NCBI GenBank assembly: GCA_039096225.1
Contig: JBBPEB010000032.1
Coordinates: 352,501 to 416,500 of the forward strand
Direction: 5' to 3'
Origin: Blastocystis sp. Blastoise
Taxonomy: Eukaryota > Sar > Bigyra > Opalinata > Blastocystidae
DNA: 64,000 bases
Below, piece by piece: positions 1 to 16,977 of the stretch (position 1 is its first letter; each line of letters opens with the position of its first letter). A model generated the notes under the pieces. It ran no database searches. It saw only the letters and a program-made list of their open reading frames with translations, and was not told where the DNA came from. Both the position numbers and the translations under genes were made by a program.

Positions 1-39
1 TATAATAACATATAATAATACTAATATAATAATGTATAG

Positions 40-91
40 TAAGGATGATGAAGAAACTGACCTTCCTTCTGTTTATTATCCTGTTCATTAA
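40..91 (+). CDS. 3' terminal exon of an upstream gene (partial)
   Basis: The window opens in an AT-only intron ending TATAG at 39. The sequence after it is open in one frame and encodes the acidic tail KDDEETDLPSVYYPVH, with stop TAA at 89-91. The first base of the exon completes a codon begun upstream, outside the window. Too little is visible to assign a family. The exon is visibly GC-richer than the flanking DNA, which is the usual exon signature here. It could be a chance open frame, but the perfect intron end before it makes that less likely. Confidence 0.5.
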
Positions 92-336
92 ATAATATAT
101 AGTTTATATATATTTATATTTCATATTAATTCATTCATATGTATAATTTGCTATATCTTATTCATTTTTATTTTGTTAATAACATAATGATTATCCAGAC
201 AAATTTGTTTAGAAAATTAAACTACTCAATTTGCTTAGAAAAATAAATTGTATCAATAATTCCAACAAAATTTTCACATATAAAACAAAATAAAGAATAT
301 AAAATAAATTCACATTTTATGAAAGCAAAAGACAGT

Positions 337-700
337 TTAATCAGTTTTAGCATCAATCTTCCTCCAAGCAACAGGATTCTTGTTATACATAGGCCAGTCA
401 ATAACACAAACCTGTAGAAAATAAATTGAAATAGAATATGTCTATCTTATAAGGTTAATCACTAATACAGGTTGAAATACATATAGAATATATACGATAA
501 AACTAATAGCCAAACCTGTAGCCCATATTAAGAAAGAATAATAAAAACTATCCATTGCTAATCCTACAAAGAATCCAACAACGGAAAAAAGGATTAATAT
601 AATGAAATATAATTTTTCGGCAAGAGCTTGACCTTTATAATCCTATAAAAATAATCGATTCATAATGTTTAATGCAATTCTATCATATTAAACTTACCAT
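337..700 (-). CDS. SPC1: Signal peptidase complex subunit 1 (SPC12/SPCS1/Spc1)
   Basis: Small two-TM subunit of the ER signal peptidase complex, which helps define substrates for the catalytic subunit. Exons 698-700, 496-642 and 337-411 join to a 74-residue protein. The N-terminus MDYKGQALAEKL matches the family signature (MDxxGQKLAE). It is followed by two hydrophobic helices (about 13-31 and 35-53) and the conserved luminal-turn/tail motif DWPMYNKNPVAW (family DWPxxxxxPxxW). The first exon is only the ATG: the codon is followed directly by GTAAGT. The length fits the family (70-100 residues). Introns are 53 and 84 bases. Strong identification from motif order; splice sites inferred. Confidence 0.88.
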
Positions 701-1086
701 AATGACAAAAACAAGACAAAAATGATGAAGAAAACAATAGAATAAAAACTAATCAGATGAAATTCCCATGAAATCTCTAACTTATTTACTGGAAGTTTCT
801 AAAAAATCACAATTATTTTTTTGATTTTTTCTTTATGTTATGCTTCTTTTCCTGTTTAAAGAAATAATTATAAATATTGTGGTTGATAATTGATATTCAA
901 GCAAGACTCTGTCTATTATAAAAATAGATAAATCAACAAAGATTAATGATTGTTGTCATTATTCATAGAAGAGTATATAGAGCATTTCTTGTATTATAAA
1001 ATATGGTATATTGAATATATTTTACAAAATAGAAAATATTTCTGTAGTAAGATAAACAAAACAAATGAAAAATATGTAATTATCAT
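701..1086. other. Intergenic DNA between SPC12 and the DNA glycosylase gene
   Basis: AT-rich DNA holding the 5' flank of SPC12 and the 3' flank of the glycosylase gene, both on the minus strand. No open frame with exon-like composition and no RNA gene is seen. Confidence 0.6.
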
Positions 1087-1901
1087 TTATTCGTTTTTCT
1101 TTATGTCATTGAATAATTTGATTTCATTCCTATAGCATTGAAATACTTGTTCATATTGTTCAAATAATTCTTCTTTTTTAATTCCTACTAAACCACTTGT
1201 CGATGAACAAACATATATTTTACTAGCTATATATATATTATTATTATGAAAAAGAATAGAATTAGGTATATTATCTTATATTTCTCTTTTTTAATGTCTT
1301 AATATATTACATAACATTTGAAAAAAAAATGGATTTATAAAAATAATAAATTTTATTTATTTTATATATATACTTTTATATGGAAAGTTAATAGGTCTTT
1401 TTTCTTGTAATCCATTTTTCACATTTTTTCGTTCTTTTGGTGTTAATAATGATAGATATTGTCGTTTACCAGCAAATAACACTATTCTTGGTTCACATAA
1501 TGTAATATCATAATCCTGTGGATATTGTTGATCACGACATATTCTTAATAAATGATTATATAACCGCGAATAAAACGTATTTCGTTCATTCTCTAATGTA
1601 GACATAAGAATAGAATCTGCTTTATTTCCGTGGGAAACATCAATATCTACAAAACCTATATATAACATAAATAAATAAATAAAAATGAAAAAGTACATAA
1701 ATTCATTCACATAAAAAATAAATATATATATATACCTATTTTATATTTTTGGGGTAGACTATTTTGAGTATCAATTGTTAATGATGACGGTATGACTCCC
1801 TATATATATGTATAATAGAAACAGAATATATAAAAGTAATTCATTATATATCTTCATTAATTCTTCTTATTATAATAAGAAAAAAAAATTTAAATAATAA
1901 A

Positions 1902-1969
<68 letters not shown>

Positions 1970-2527
1970 GCCTCCGTTATAAAAATTTCCAGTTAATAAT
2001 TTCCACATTCTATTTGATGGATGACTATACATGTTTCCACTTTGCCAAGCATGATCGGAAGGATTATGACCTATTATTAATAGTACTAAACGGTCTTCTT
2101 TGATATGATGACAAATACAACTATGAAAAACAAAAAAAAATGATATATTCCTATATTTCTATTGAGAATGAATGTATATATATATATACGATTTCTTAAA
2201 ACAATTAAAACATGGAGATGAGAATTTTTCACGGTATTTTGCAGGAAAAGGAGCCACAAATGGATCAATATTGTCTGATTTTACAATTGTTGTTGTGTTA
2301 TTTGAAATACTCTTAGTATCACATTTTGATTCTTCACCTGTGGAAGAACCTAAAGATTCTTTTGATTTTTTAAACTCCTTGATAGGAACTTGAACAGAAG
2401 ATATTGTGTACTTTTCTATTATAATATAAAATAAATATAGAAAAATACTTTCACGGTCATATTGAAACTTTTGTAATTGTTGAATAAAATCAGAACAGTC
2501 ATTTTCATCCAAAGATCGTTTACTCAT
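1087..2527 (-). CDS. Uracil/thymine DNA glycosylase, TDG/Mug superfamily (GHNPS type)
   Basis: Predicted to remove uracil or thymine from mismatched DNA in base-excision repair. Exons 2190-2527, 1970-2120, 1736-1799, 1374-1655 and 1087-1226 give 324 residues. After an acidic/disordered N-terminal part comes LVLLIIGHNPSDHAW, the motif-I region of the family (GxNPS/G, with the conserved Asn). It is followed by SGNMYSHPSNRMWKLL, equivalent to the H/NxFWK segment. The last exon carries CSSTSGLVG, which fits motif II ([ST]SxS/xSG). Residues between include IGFVDIDVSHGNKADS, the region where the family has a conserved G-[IV]-T/V-D-L. The GHNPS variant is known from plants and protists. Lies in tandem with SPC12 and divergent from the G-patch gene 230 bases away. 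A (TA)n run of about 65 bases fills one intron. Confidence 0.8.
1905..1969. repeat. (TA)n microsatellite inside an intron
   Basis: Uninterrupted TA dinucleotides in the third intron of the DNA glycosylase gene, running into the splice donor of the preceding exon. Confidence 0.95.
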
Positions 2528-2757
2528 TTTCTATACACAAATAGTAATTTCATAAAAAAGATGTAATCATTGTATTCAAACATTTATTTAATTGTTTAAA
2601 ATTCAAACTAAGGTCTTCTGTGCTAGAAATGATTAAACTAATATTTGTATTCTTTTGACTGGAAATATCTGAAAAAAAAATAGTAAAGCTACAAACCGAT
2701 TCAGAAATAATTTTCAGAAACGAAAATTTTTTTATTTAATTAACGCTTTTTGGCAAC

Positions 2758-3707
2758 ATGAATTATGATTCTGAATCAATTAAGTATTTAGAAGAATGTG
2801 GGTATGCTGTGAAATATTTTATGAAATCTTCAACGAAACCCAAACAAGAAATAGCTCCTCATAAACCAAATCTACCAAGTATTTCTATATATGATGATTT
2901 AGATATATCTTTAAATAATGGTTTATCATGGAATATGAATGATGATTCTGTTCCTCTGGAGTATAAAACGAATATGAGTCAAAATGGAACTTCAAATCAA
3001 TATATAGATATTCCTATGACTCCAGAAGAAGAAGAAGAAGCAAGAAAGTTAGAAGAAATAGCCAAACGTGCCGAAAGTCGTCATCAAATAAAAAATGACA
3101 CTATTGAAAATCAAAAAGATAATAAAAATATTGAAAAGAAAACTGAACATTCTCAAACAGAGGAAAAACAATTTGATATAAATGATAATAATGATAATAG
3201 TTCGTCACTACATAATAAAGTTGCTCATGAACTTGGATTACAATGCACGTGTCCCGTTTGTTGTCCATTAGTTGGAAATGAAACAGATGTATATTGTCAA
3301 TTATGTAAGGTATGTATATAGTTGTTATTATATAATATTTCTACTTTATAGGTATTTATTATTATTTTTTTTTATTTATAAATCTATTAATCATTATGAA
3401 AATATAATATATATATTTCTATTTATTTATATATTCTTATAATATATTATATATATATAGATGAAAGTACCTCCAAAAGAATGGATGGATCATATATATA
3501 GTATATCTCATCAATATAATCAAAATCAGAATATTCATGTATCACCTATTGAAATATCTTCTACTAATAAAGGATATCAATTATTAGAGAAGTTAGGATG
3601 GAATAAAGACAAAGGATTAGGTAAAGAAGGAGAAGGACGAATGGAGCCAGTTCCAACAAGGTTAAAATTAAATCGACTTGGTGTTGGAAGTCAATTTGAA
3701 GCGTATA

Positions 3708-3747
<40 letters not shown>

Positions 3748-4228
3748 TTATTTTCATATGTTTTATATTTGTTTTTTATGTTTTGTTTTTTATATTTTAT
3801 TTTTTATATTTTGTTTTTTATATTTTGTTTTTTATATTTTGTTTTTTAATAATATATACTATTCTATAATCTATATAGTCCCTTAAGAGTAACACATTTT
3901 CCTGCTTATAATGAACAAGAAGTATTAAGAAAAGGATATTGTCAAGCAGAAGTCATGCAATATGTATATATTATTATATATTATTATTACTATTATATAT
4001 TTATTATTATTATTATTATTATTATATATTTATATCTATATTTATATTATTACTATTGCCTTTATACCCAATTATATACAATATCTTATCATCTATTTAT
4101 AGGGTAAGAATACAGTGGAACATAGTAAAATAATGAAGAAATTACAGAAAGAAAAAGAACAAAAAGAGCAAAGAAAAAGAATTCAACGAGAAAATTGGCT
4201 AAAAGATGAATTTCGTCAATGGAAATAG
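2758..4228 (+). CDS. G-patch domain protein, GPANK1-like
   Basis: G-patch proteins typically recruit and activate DEAH helicases in RNA processing. Exons 2758-3309, 3461-3702, 3879-3963 and 4103-4228 give 334 residues. A charged N-terminal half is followed by a Cys cluster (CTCPVCC...CQLC, about residues 160-183) that could bind zinc. The G-patch starts at GYQLLEKLGWNKDKGLGKEG and runs through GRMEPVPTRLKLNRLGVG. The following RVTHFPAYN matches the segment just after the G-patch in human GPANK1 (RVTHFPAW). The C-terminus is a basic coiled coil ending LKDEFRQWK. No ankyrin repeats are present, unlike the animal protein. Introns consist of ATT and TA repeats. Confidence 0.8.
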
Positions 4229-4464
4229 ATTTAAAAATATTTCAAATTCTTTTTTTTTATTGTTTTTTTATTATTTTATTTTTCATTTTGAAAATATTTA
4301 AATAATCTATTCATTTTTGAAATTAAAAAACATAATTATTATTTTATCTAATAAAAATTATTTTAATAAAAAAGAATAGATTTAATAAATAGGACAAAAC
4401 AACTATACACACTAGACAGAGGAAATAATGAATAATGGCATTAATATATATTTTAAAAAGGAAT

Positions 4465-4860
4465 TTATTCGCTTTGAATGATAGGTTGACGAATTACAGC
4501 AAAATGGAATTCAGTACCAGGTCGAATTAGAATATCTTTCTTTGTACTTCTTAATTGAATGAATTCAACAGGATCCTAAAGAATAGTATTTGATAATGAT
4601 TATTGACTATGAATTGTTTATTAGAAACATACATTTTGTAAATATTCTTTTGATGATTCAGCAAAAACAGTCAATTGCTAAAAAACAATATTATATATAA
4701 TTAACCATATAATTCATACTTTGAATACAAGTGTAGCAAGAGGTCTTACTTCATCATCAGATAAATTAGAACTGACAACATTACCTTCTTTGTTTAAAAT
4801 AATATATCCATCAACACCTTTATAGTTGCTAATTCTCTTTAAAGTTTCATCAAGTTCCAT
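4465..4860 (-). CDS. DYNLRB: Roadblock/LC7 dynein light chain
   Basis: Light chain of cytoplasmic and, where present, flagellar dynein; it dimerises on the intermediate chain. Exons 4720-4860, 4633-4677 and 4465-4575 give 98 residues, the usual family length. The start MELDETLKRISNYKGVDGY matches the family pattern (EETLKRLQxxKGVxGI). It continues IILNKEGNVVSS (family IVVNTEGIPI), and the C-terminal half has the conserved LRxxKKDIxIxPxxxFxFxVIxxP spacing. Transcribed divergently from the SPX-EXS gene with 288 bases between start codons. Introns are 42 and 57 bases, among the shortest in the window. Confidence 0.88.
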
Positions 4861-5001
4861 TTTCAGGGATTCTTATAATTCTATGTTCAGATAATCTTTT
4901 TTTTTACAAAGAAAACTTTTTAATATATTCAGACACACTAAGATCAATCTGATTATTTGAGAATAGCATATCAAATCCCTCCCCCTAAAAAAAGGAAAAA
5001 A

Positions 5002-5010
5002 AATCACGAT
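5002..5010. promoter_or_regulatory. AATCACGAT element in a bidirectional promoter
   Basis: A near-palindromic GC-containing word in the 288-base spacer between the roadblock gene and the SPX-EXS gene, about 140 bases from both start codons. The same word recurs upstream of several other genes in this window. Followed by TTTTATTCTTC and then AAAAGGAGAA. Function inferred only from position and recurrence. Confidence 0.4.
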
Positions 5011-5148
5011 TTTATTCTTCGGGAAAAGGAGAATTTCCTAAATAATCAAAATGATCTTAAAATTATTACTAATTCTTTTTATTGTAGTTTATTACTATCT
5101 TTACTTATATTATAAAAACACTATTAAATAAATAGTAGGATACGTAAT

Positions 5149-9315
<4,167 letters not shown>

Positions 9316-10099
9316 TTTATATATATATATTATTTTTCTTTTATTATTTATCTAAAAAAAATTACTTTCTTTTCTTTTTAGTGTATTTATTCTTTTTTAT
9401 ATTTATGTCTCTATTATTTACTATAAGTTTTCATTCACAAATAACTATTTGAATTCTTGTTTTTGTTATTATTTAAATAACTTGATATTTTTTCATTTTT
9501 AAAAAAAGTTTTATTTAAAGTTGATTCAATACTGACATATCTTTTTTTATTTAAATCTATTTTTAAGAATCATAATCTACTTTATCATCTGAAAAAACAA
9601 AATACCTGCGACGCTTTTAATCCATTCTAATAAAACCTAATGTTGTTTTATTTCATTCGTTAAAACGTTCGCTTTACATACCCAGATAAATTTTTATAAA
9701 ACAATTATTTTATTACAAATAGATCTACCTAATGTGTCAAATGATTAAAGGAAACAATAAAAAAACTCTACAAAAATCATAGTTCTCCAAAAAATATTAT
9801 ATTTATGGAAATTTCTTAGAATTCTCTACGAATGCCACTAGAATCGTGGTAATCAAGTTACATATGATTTGTATGGAAAAAGGGTTCAGTATTACTCGAC
9901 ACTTAATACTTTATTAATATCTGATTATCTCTTCATAATAGCAGTAAATATTTACTACAATCTTTTACCTGTCGATCATTAGAGTATATATATGTATTAA
10001 TAAACCATTCTTAAATACAAATGTGTCATTAAATCTTGTTTTGATATTCTATATCTTGCTTTCGCTATCTGTTTTCACTTCTCATCTAAATACATAGGC
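9316..10099. other. Intergenic DNA, SPX-EXS gene to RRM gene
   Basis: AT-rich spacer between two plus-strand genes. An island of slightly higher GC around 9660-9860 includes GAATCGTG at 9841-9848, a copy of the ATCACG element, about 250 bases before the RRM gene start. No coding sequence is seen. Confidence 0.6.
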
Positions 10100-12735
10100 A
10101 TGAATCAGAATTTTCCTAATTATTATCCTCAATCTCAGCAACAAATAATTACAAAGCTATTTGTAGGTGGTTTATCGTATCAAACAAAAGATGGTATGTC
10201 TTAGCTATTATTGTTTTTCGTTGTTTCAAAATTTTTAATTGACTATTTTTTAATTTACTACGTTTCATAGAAACATTTTTACAATATTTTGCTCGATTTG
10301 GCTTTGTTAAAAAAGCTGTTATCATGAAATCTGCTGATCAATCTTCAAGAGGATTCGGATTTGTTATATTTGAAGATCCTTACGTAGCTAATTATGTTGT
10401 CAATCTCAAAGATCATATTATCGATGGTCGTCGAGTATTTTATTTTATTTATTCATATTCTATATGCTTTTAAATGTTACAAAAATGTTTATTTTATCCT
10501 ATATTCTTTTAGGTAGATATAAGATGGGCATTATCAAAAGATCAAGCTCCACCTCCACAACAACCAGGTATATAAATATCATTAATGATAATTATATATG
10601 TATATATTCTAATTTATTATTATTTTTGTTAATCCTATAGATAATATTTTATTATTATTTTTGTTAATCCTATAGATGATATTTTATTACTATTTTTGTT
10701 AATCCTATAGATAATATTGCCAGAATAACGGTAAATAAATTATTTGTTGGAGGTCTTCATTTTCAAGTTACAAAAAGTATATTTTTTATTTTATTATTAT
10801 TTTTTATTTTATTATTATTATTTCTTTTTTATTTTTGTTTTAATAACAATAATTTATGTATATATACTGATTATATTCCATGATAAATAGATGATTTATA
10901 TCAATATTTCCGTCAATTTGGTGAAATAGATAGTTGTGCCGTTATGATTCATCATGACAGTAATAAAAGTCGTGGATTCGGATTCGTTATATATAAAGAA
11001 GAAGAAAGTGTAAGGCGTGTATTAAGTATATCGAATCATAGTATTATGGATAGAAAGGTATTTATTATTATGTTTATTATGTTTATTATTATGTTTATTA
11101 TGTTTATTATTATGTTTATTATTATTATAATTATTATTATTATTATTATGTTTATTATTATTTTTATGTTTATTATGTTTATTATGTTTATTATGTTTAT
11201 TATTATAGATTGAAGTCAAGTTAGCTGTTCCTAAGTCAAATATCCCTACTCCAAATTCAACAGATATTATTACTGATACTAAAATAGATAGTCCTTCTAC
11301 TACTACTAATGATAATAATAATAATAGTACTACTACTAATGATAATACTAATAATACTGATAATAATACTAAGAATAATACTAATGATAATAATTCAAAT
11401 AATGGTACTACTAATTCTGATACTGTTGTAACTATTCTTAATACTATAACTACTACTGCTGCTACTACTACTGATAATAATAATAATACTTCATCTCAAG
11501 ATAATTCTATTATAAATTCACCAACTTTATCAAATAAATCGATACATTCTGTTAAATCATCAGAGAATACTATTCCACAAACTAATGAGCAATCAGAATT
11601 ACCACCGTATTTATATTTATATTATTCTATATATACTATATCCCATATTTTTATACATAATTTTATATCTATTATTCTCTATAGTCCACTTCCGTCCCGT
11701 GATTATATGGTATCCCCATCAGATCATTCTTTTGGATCCCCTCCATTTCATTCATACTCTCTCTCACCTATTCCTTCTATGAATATAAATAATAATAATA
11801 ATAATAATGATACTAATTATCATAATATATCTATTAATAAAATGAGAAATCCAATTAAAAGTCTTAATAACTTATCACCTCCTCCTTCAACTATTCCTTC
11901 TACATCTATATCTATAAATAATAATTATAATAATAATAACTATAATTATAACTCTATTCGTAGATTATCTTCTAATCAAAACACTCGTTATTCATCACAA
12001 TTCGAATCATTATCACCTGCTCCCACAAATAGTGGGAATACTATTTCTATGTCACATGCCAGTCCTCTCTCTCCTCCTCTTTATCAACAGCGTCATATTT
12101 CACTCCCTCCCAAGCTAAATCAAGAAGATATTCATAGATATACGTCATCTTCTGATATATATAATCAATCTTATGAATATGATTCTATATATAATAATAA
12201 TATTCAATATCATACAAATACTATATATGAAAATGATCTTATTGCTCGTGATAATTATTATGATTCTATATCAAGAAACTCTATTCCTAACTCTAGAAAC
12301 ACAATTGATTTAAGTGAATCAACACGTCGATTTAGTTATATAAATTCGAATCCATTAAATAATTCATTTTCAGAACTTAATACTCCACCACCAGAAAGTA
12401 ATACTATTTCACATTCCGTTAACATTAGTCCAATGAGTGACTTCATTTCTGCGTCTCCTATTCCTGTTCGAACTGGCTCTATTCCTAATTCTTCTATAGA
12501 AAATAATACTAATGAAGTTATTGAAGAACATGATATATATATGAATAATTCAACAGAGACAGAAAACACCAATATAAAAACTAATGTTATAGCTACTGAA
12601 ACATCTGTATATATATATATTTTTTTTTTTGTTTTGTTTTTTTTATTTTTTTTTTTTTTTTTTTTGATTTATTGTTTTTTCATTGTTATTTATTTGTTAT
12701 ATATAATAGTTTTTATTATTTGTTTTTCATTTTTG

Positions 12736-12785
<50 letters not shown>

Positions 12786-13796
12786 TCTTTTATTTCTTAT
12801 TTAGTAATTAATTTCTAAATATTTTTTTATATCTATTTTAAATCCATATTTATTCAATATATATAGTTAAACAAAACAGAATCTCTTCCTCCTCCACTTC
12901 CCCCGCGGGAATGTTGTTATAATCCATTATTATCTCCTATTTCTCAACGATCTCAAGATACTTCTAGTTCTTCCCTTCAATTTAAATCGATGTCTCCTCC
13001 TCTTAAAATACAATTATCTCATCTTTCTTCATCATCTTCTTCTTCGAATATATCAGCTTCTAGTATTCTTGTTAGCTCATTAAGTAAGAATAATAATATT
13101 ATTGATAATAATATTAATAATAATATAATAGTTAATTCACAATCTTCTTCTTCTACTAATACTACTACTACATCTAATTCAAATACTATCAATAATAATG
13201 ATTCATATAACAATATTATTTCTTCTTCTCATTTATCTATGTCTCCTTCTTTAACTACTTCTTATCCTCTTTCTAATTCTCGTAAAACTACTTCTTTATC
13301 TTCTTCAATAGATCTGAATCTTTCGAATCATCTTTCTTCTTCTTCTTTATATAAACCAAGAATACAAAGTTTAGAAGACCTCCGTAAACAACATCCTTAT
13401 AACTATAGTTATATGGATAATCGATATTCTTTCGAAGGATATGCATATGATCAATATCCAATCAATCAATCAGGAATTGATCAAGAACCAATCATTAAGG
13501 ATTCTCTTACTATAAACGATGAACTTCCGTATTATAATTATCAACAAGAGAATAACCATGATTATAACGATATACATTATAATAAATCATTAAATAATTC
13601 TCTATATAATTCTTTATATACTCGAAATTCATCATCAAATTATGATTCTGACCTATCGAATTCTATAGGGAATACTGTTCCAATGAGACCGAAATACAAT
13701 AGTGCACAATATGAATCATTAAATTATGCTTCTCATCCTGAAACACAATCATCACTTTATAGTTCTTTCGAAGATTCTAATTCTCTTAAAAAATAA
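10100..13796 (+). CDS. Tandem RRM RNA-binding protein (Musashi/hnRNP A/B-like) with a long Asn/Ser-rich tail
   Basis: Likely mRNA-binding regulator. Exons 10100-10193, 10271-10434, 10513-10567, 10711-10776, 10891-11057, 11209-11606, 11685-12606 and 12867-13796 give 931 residues. RRM1 (about 16-95) has RNP2 KLFVGGLSY and RNP1 SRGFGFVIF. RRM2 (about 120-195) has KLFVGGLHF and SRGFGFVIY. This paired LFVGGL/RGFGFV layout is typical of Musashi and hnRNP A/B proteins. The remaining roughly 735 residues are low complexity: Asn/Thr runs, Ser runs and scattered proline motifs (ESLPPPLPPRE, SFGSPPF) that look like a phase-separating or SH3-binding tail. The tail is almost intron-free while the RRM part is split into five exons. 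Good identification of domains; orthology not certain. Confidence 0.85.
10621..10710 (+). repeat. 35-bp tandem repeat, about 2.5 copies, each ending in a splice acceptor
   Basis: The sequence TTTTTGTTAATCCTATAG occurs three times, ending at 10640, 10675 and 10710, each copy followed by ATRATATT. It lies at the 3' end of an intron in the RRM gene. Only the third acceptor continues in the open frame; use of the first gives a stop within 11 codons. Confidence 0.9.
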
Positions 13797-15537
13797 GAAA
13801 ATTAATAATTAAAAGAATATATATATATACCTAGATATATAAAATAGATTTATAGTCATCTTATTTCAGTTTACTGTCGATAGTCTTTAGAATAATAGTA
13901 TATTACTTTTTTATTTTTTGGTTATTATTATTTTTTAATCTTTATTTATATATATAATCACACTTTTCCGCAAAATATTTTTAAAATATAATATTTTAAT
14001 TGGTTTTTATTTGTTTTTTTTTATTTGGATTTTATATATAATATATTATTAATAATAATAGTTTTATATATATAAATAGTATTAGTATTATTTATCTTTA
14101 ATTCATGTTTTCTTTTATATTCATAATTGTTTTTTTTTTGTGTGTTGTCTCTTTTAATAGATTTTTATTTTAGTGACGTTTTCTTTTCATTATATATATA
14201 AATATGTATATTTATATATTTATATATTTATATTTATATTTCACTATGAATTCCTTTAAACTTTTTGATACATATGATTGGCTATTTATACTTTTTACTC
14301 CAATTACTTTTCTTAACACACGCAAAATACTTCATAGTGTTTTATATATTTTATTTTTCACTTATTATATATATATATTCATACAGCTTCTGTACTTATA
14401 TTTTTTTTTTTATTTAATCTCTTTTATATAGAAGCACATATATATAAAAGTAGCTTTCTTTCGTTTTGTTTTTGTATTTATTTTGTATTTTTATTGTTGT
14501 TATCATTATAGTATATTATTTTTTTTATTGCATATATATATGATTAAATAGATTTTTATGGTTGATTTTTGTTTAATTTAAAATTTGTTTGAGAGTATTT
14601 AAATTGATAATATATAAACAATTTTTTTTTTTTTATTGACTGTATGAAACCAATATGTTTATTCGACATTAATTAATCTACACCTTCATTCACTACATAA
14701 AACACAATATCTACATTATAACAAAATACTATTATTATAGTAACAGCCATTTGACCAATATCCCAAACACAATAATAATACTTTCATCATAAAAATACCA
14801 TATTTTCATAGAAATAGCATAAAAGATCAGTTCTAAGGAAGTGTTTTGTTGTGGTCCATCTTTTCACAAATATTTGAATATACAATAATAATCATTTTTT
14901 AATGATCACACACTTAGTGCTAGCATTTCGTCAATTAGTATCCAGACTAACATTTTTTTCCTTATGATACTGATTTACTTTGTTCTATCTCATATAACAG
15001 TAATTCTTTTATAATATATGAACTACAGAAAAATATCTACAAAAAAAAATACTTTAGTTTAAAAAAATAGAATTTTTCAAGGCATCAGATTTTCTAAAAA
15101 AACGATGATTGGATTAAAATATGGGAATACCCTATTATCTGCTTTAAAATGTTTATATTTCCTTAAAGAGATATACTTTAAAGAAACGCAAAGAAATTAA
15201 ACCAATTATAGAGAGTTAATTGAGGTTTCATATGTACAGTGATCACAATATATATGAAATATATAAGATAAACAAACAAAGTAAATAGTCATTTATTCGT
15301 GGAAATCTTTTAGTAGTCTGGCATAAATCTATCTTTTTTCATGATTATCGTCATTTAACCTAGAGTCAATATGAATACCCAATCAAGTAGTTTTTTTAAA
15401 AAAAGGAGAAGGATTCTCATATTTATAGAATCACGGGAATTTGTTTTAAAAAACCGGAAAAAGAAGTTTTTATCATTTGGCTTCATGATTGCATTTTTTT
15501 TTGTCTTTTGATAATACTCTTTATATTAATCATCTAA
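13797..15537. other. Long intergenic stretch, RRM gene to MOB gene
   Basis: About 1.7 kb of AT-rich DNA. The first kilobase looks like 3' flank and simple sequence. The last 500 bases are less repetitive and end with AAAAAAAGGAGAAGG at about 15399 and GAATCACG at 15428-15435, roughly 105 bases before the MOB start. No exon-like open frame or RNA gene was found on either strand. Confidence 0.55.
15428..15435. promoter_or_regulatory. GAATCACG element upstream of the MOB gene
   Basis: Copy of the recurring ATCACG word, 103 bases before the ATG of the MOB gene, preceded by an AAAAAGGAGAA block. Assigned only by recurrence at similar distances in other promoters of the window. Confidence 0.35.
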
Positions 15538-16840
15538 ATGGGAAATATCTGTATTCATAGTGTCTCAGATATCCAAGAGCATCTTTCTATCGGTGGAAAT
15601 GTCGATGAACAAGGTGCTGAACAAAGTGACAATAAGTCGGTTAGTATGGTGTATATATCATTTATTTATATTCTTAGATAAAGATGAACGTTCGGTGAGT
15701 CCAACAGATAGTCCAGAAACACGATTATTCTCACATTCAATTCATACAACAGGCATGATGCCTTCCAGTTTGGACAAGAATAACAAATTGTATTATTTCT
15801 ACGTTTTTTTTTTAAATAGTATTTGTCTTTATTGATTCATTAATATAGTGTCGAGAAGAAAGATGGAATTGAAATCGATTTATCTGTTTTATATCCTTTA
15901 AGTGACATTCGTGCATCTATCCAATGTCCCCAGCAATATAGTGTCAATCAGTATTTATTATTATTTTTTAGTTATAAAATTAAAATATATTATTTGTTTA
16001 GATGGATTTATATTCAAACAAAAGAGTTTATTGAAGAAATTAAATTAATCTATGAATCGTAAATATTAATATTTTTTTTTTCTTTTTTTTTTATATTATT
16101 TTTTTTTATTATATAAATGTTATATATATATAGTATATCTTCTGTATGTACCTTAACCAGTTGCCCTGAAATGACTGCAGGACCTCATTTCACATATTTA
16201 TGGACTGATAAGAACTTAAAGACTTCTATTAGAGTATATATTATATGTTTATTATGTTTATTATTATATGTTTATTATGTTTATTATTATTATTATATTT
16301 ATTATTATATGTTTATTATTATGTTTATTATTATGTTGTTTATTATTATGTTGTTTATTATTACATATATATATATATATATATATAGACATCTGCTTGT
16401 GATTATATAAATATGTTATTTACCTGGATTGGTGAAAATATGGATACTAAAGAATATATGAATTGTGTGAATGATAATGTATTTCCCCAGGATTATATGG
16501 ATTTGATGAAGATTATATATAAACGTTTATTTCGTGTTTTAGCACATATCTATCATCATCATCTTGATGTATATATATATATTTATATATATTTATATAT
16601 TTATATATATTTATATATTTATATATTTATATATATTTATATATATATTCTTATTATTAATATATATGTTTATTATTATTTCTATCTAATATAGCGCTTT
16701 AAGATAGAGCATGCTGAAAAACATTTGAATACAACTTTCATTCGATTCGATTTATTTGGAAAAGAATATAATTTATTATCCACAAAAGAAGAATATCCTC
16801 TTAAAAAACTTATTCGAGAGTAGATATATTTATATATATA

Positions 16841-16884
<44 letters not shown>

Positions 16885-16977
16885 TATAGGATATTAGCTA
16901 TAGGATCACAAGAAGCAGATGTTTCGTTAGATCGAAATAAAACGATGAAATCAGTTTCATTAGATGCTGATGATTAA
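15538..16977 (+). CDS. MOB1/phocein family kinase co-activator
   Basis: MOB proteins bind and activate NDR/LATS-family kinases in Hippo/MEN-type pathways. Exons 15538-15643, 15678-15789, 15849-15950, 16002-16058, 16134-16233, 16389-16568, 16695-16819 and 16890-16977 give 289 residues. After a divergent Ser-rich N-terminus (about 65 residues) come QWIYIQTKEFIEEIKLIYES (family EWIAVNTVDFFNQINMLYG), CTLTSCPEMTAGP with the two zinc-ligand cysteines, TYLWTDKN, YKRLFRVLAHIYHHH with the two zinc-ligand histidines, and HLNTTFIRFDLFGKEYNLL. All four metal ligands are conserved. The short tail is unrelated to MOB1. The sequence is divergent, so MOB1, MOB2 or MOB3 subfamily is not assigned. Confidence 0.9.
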
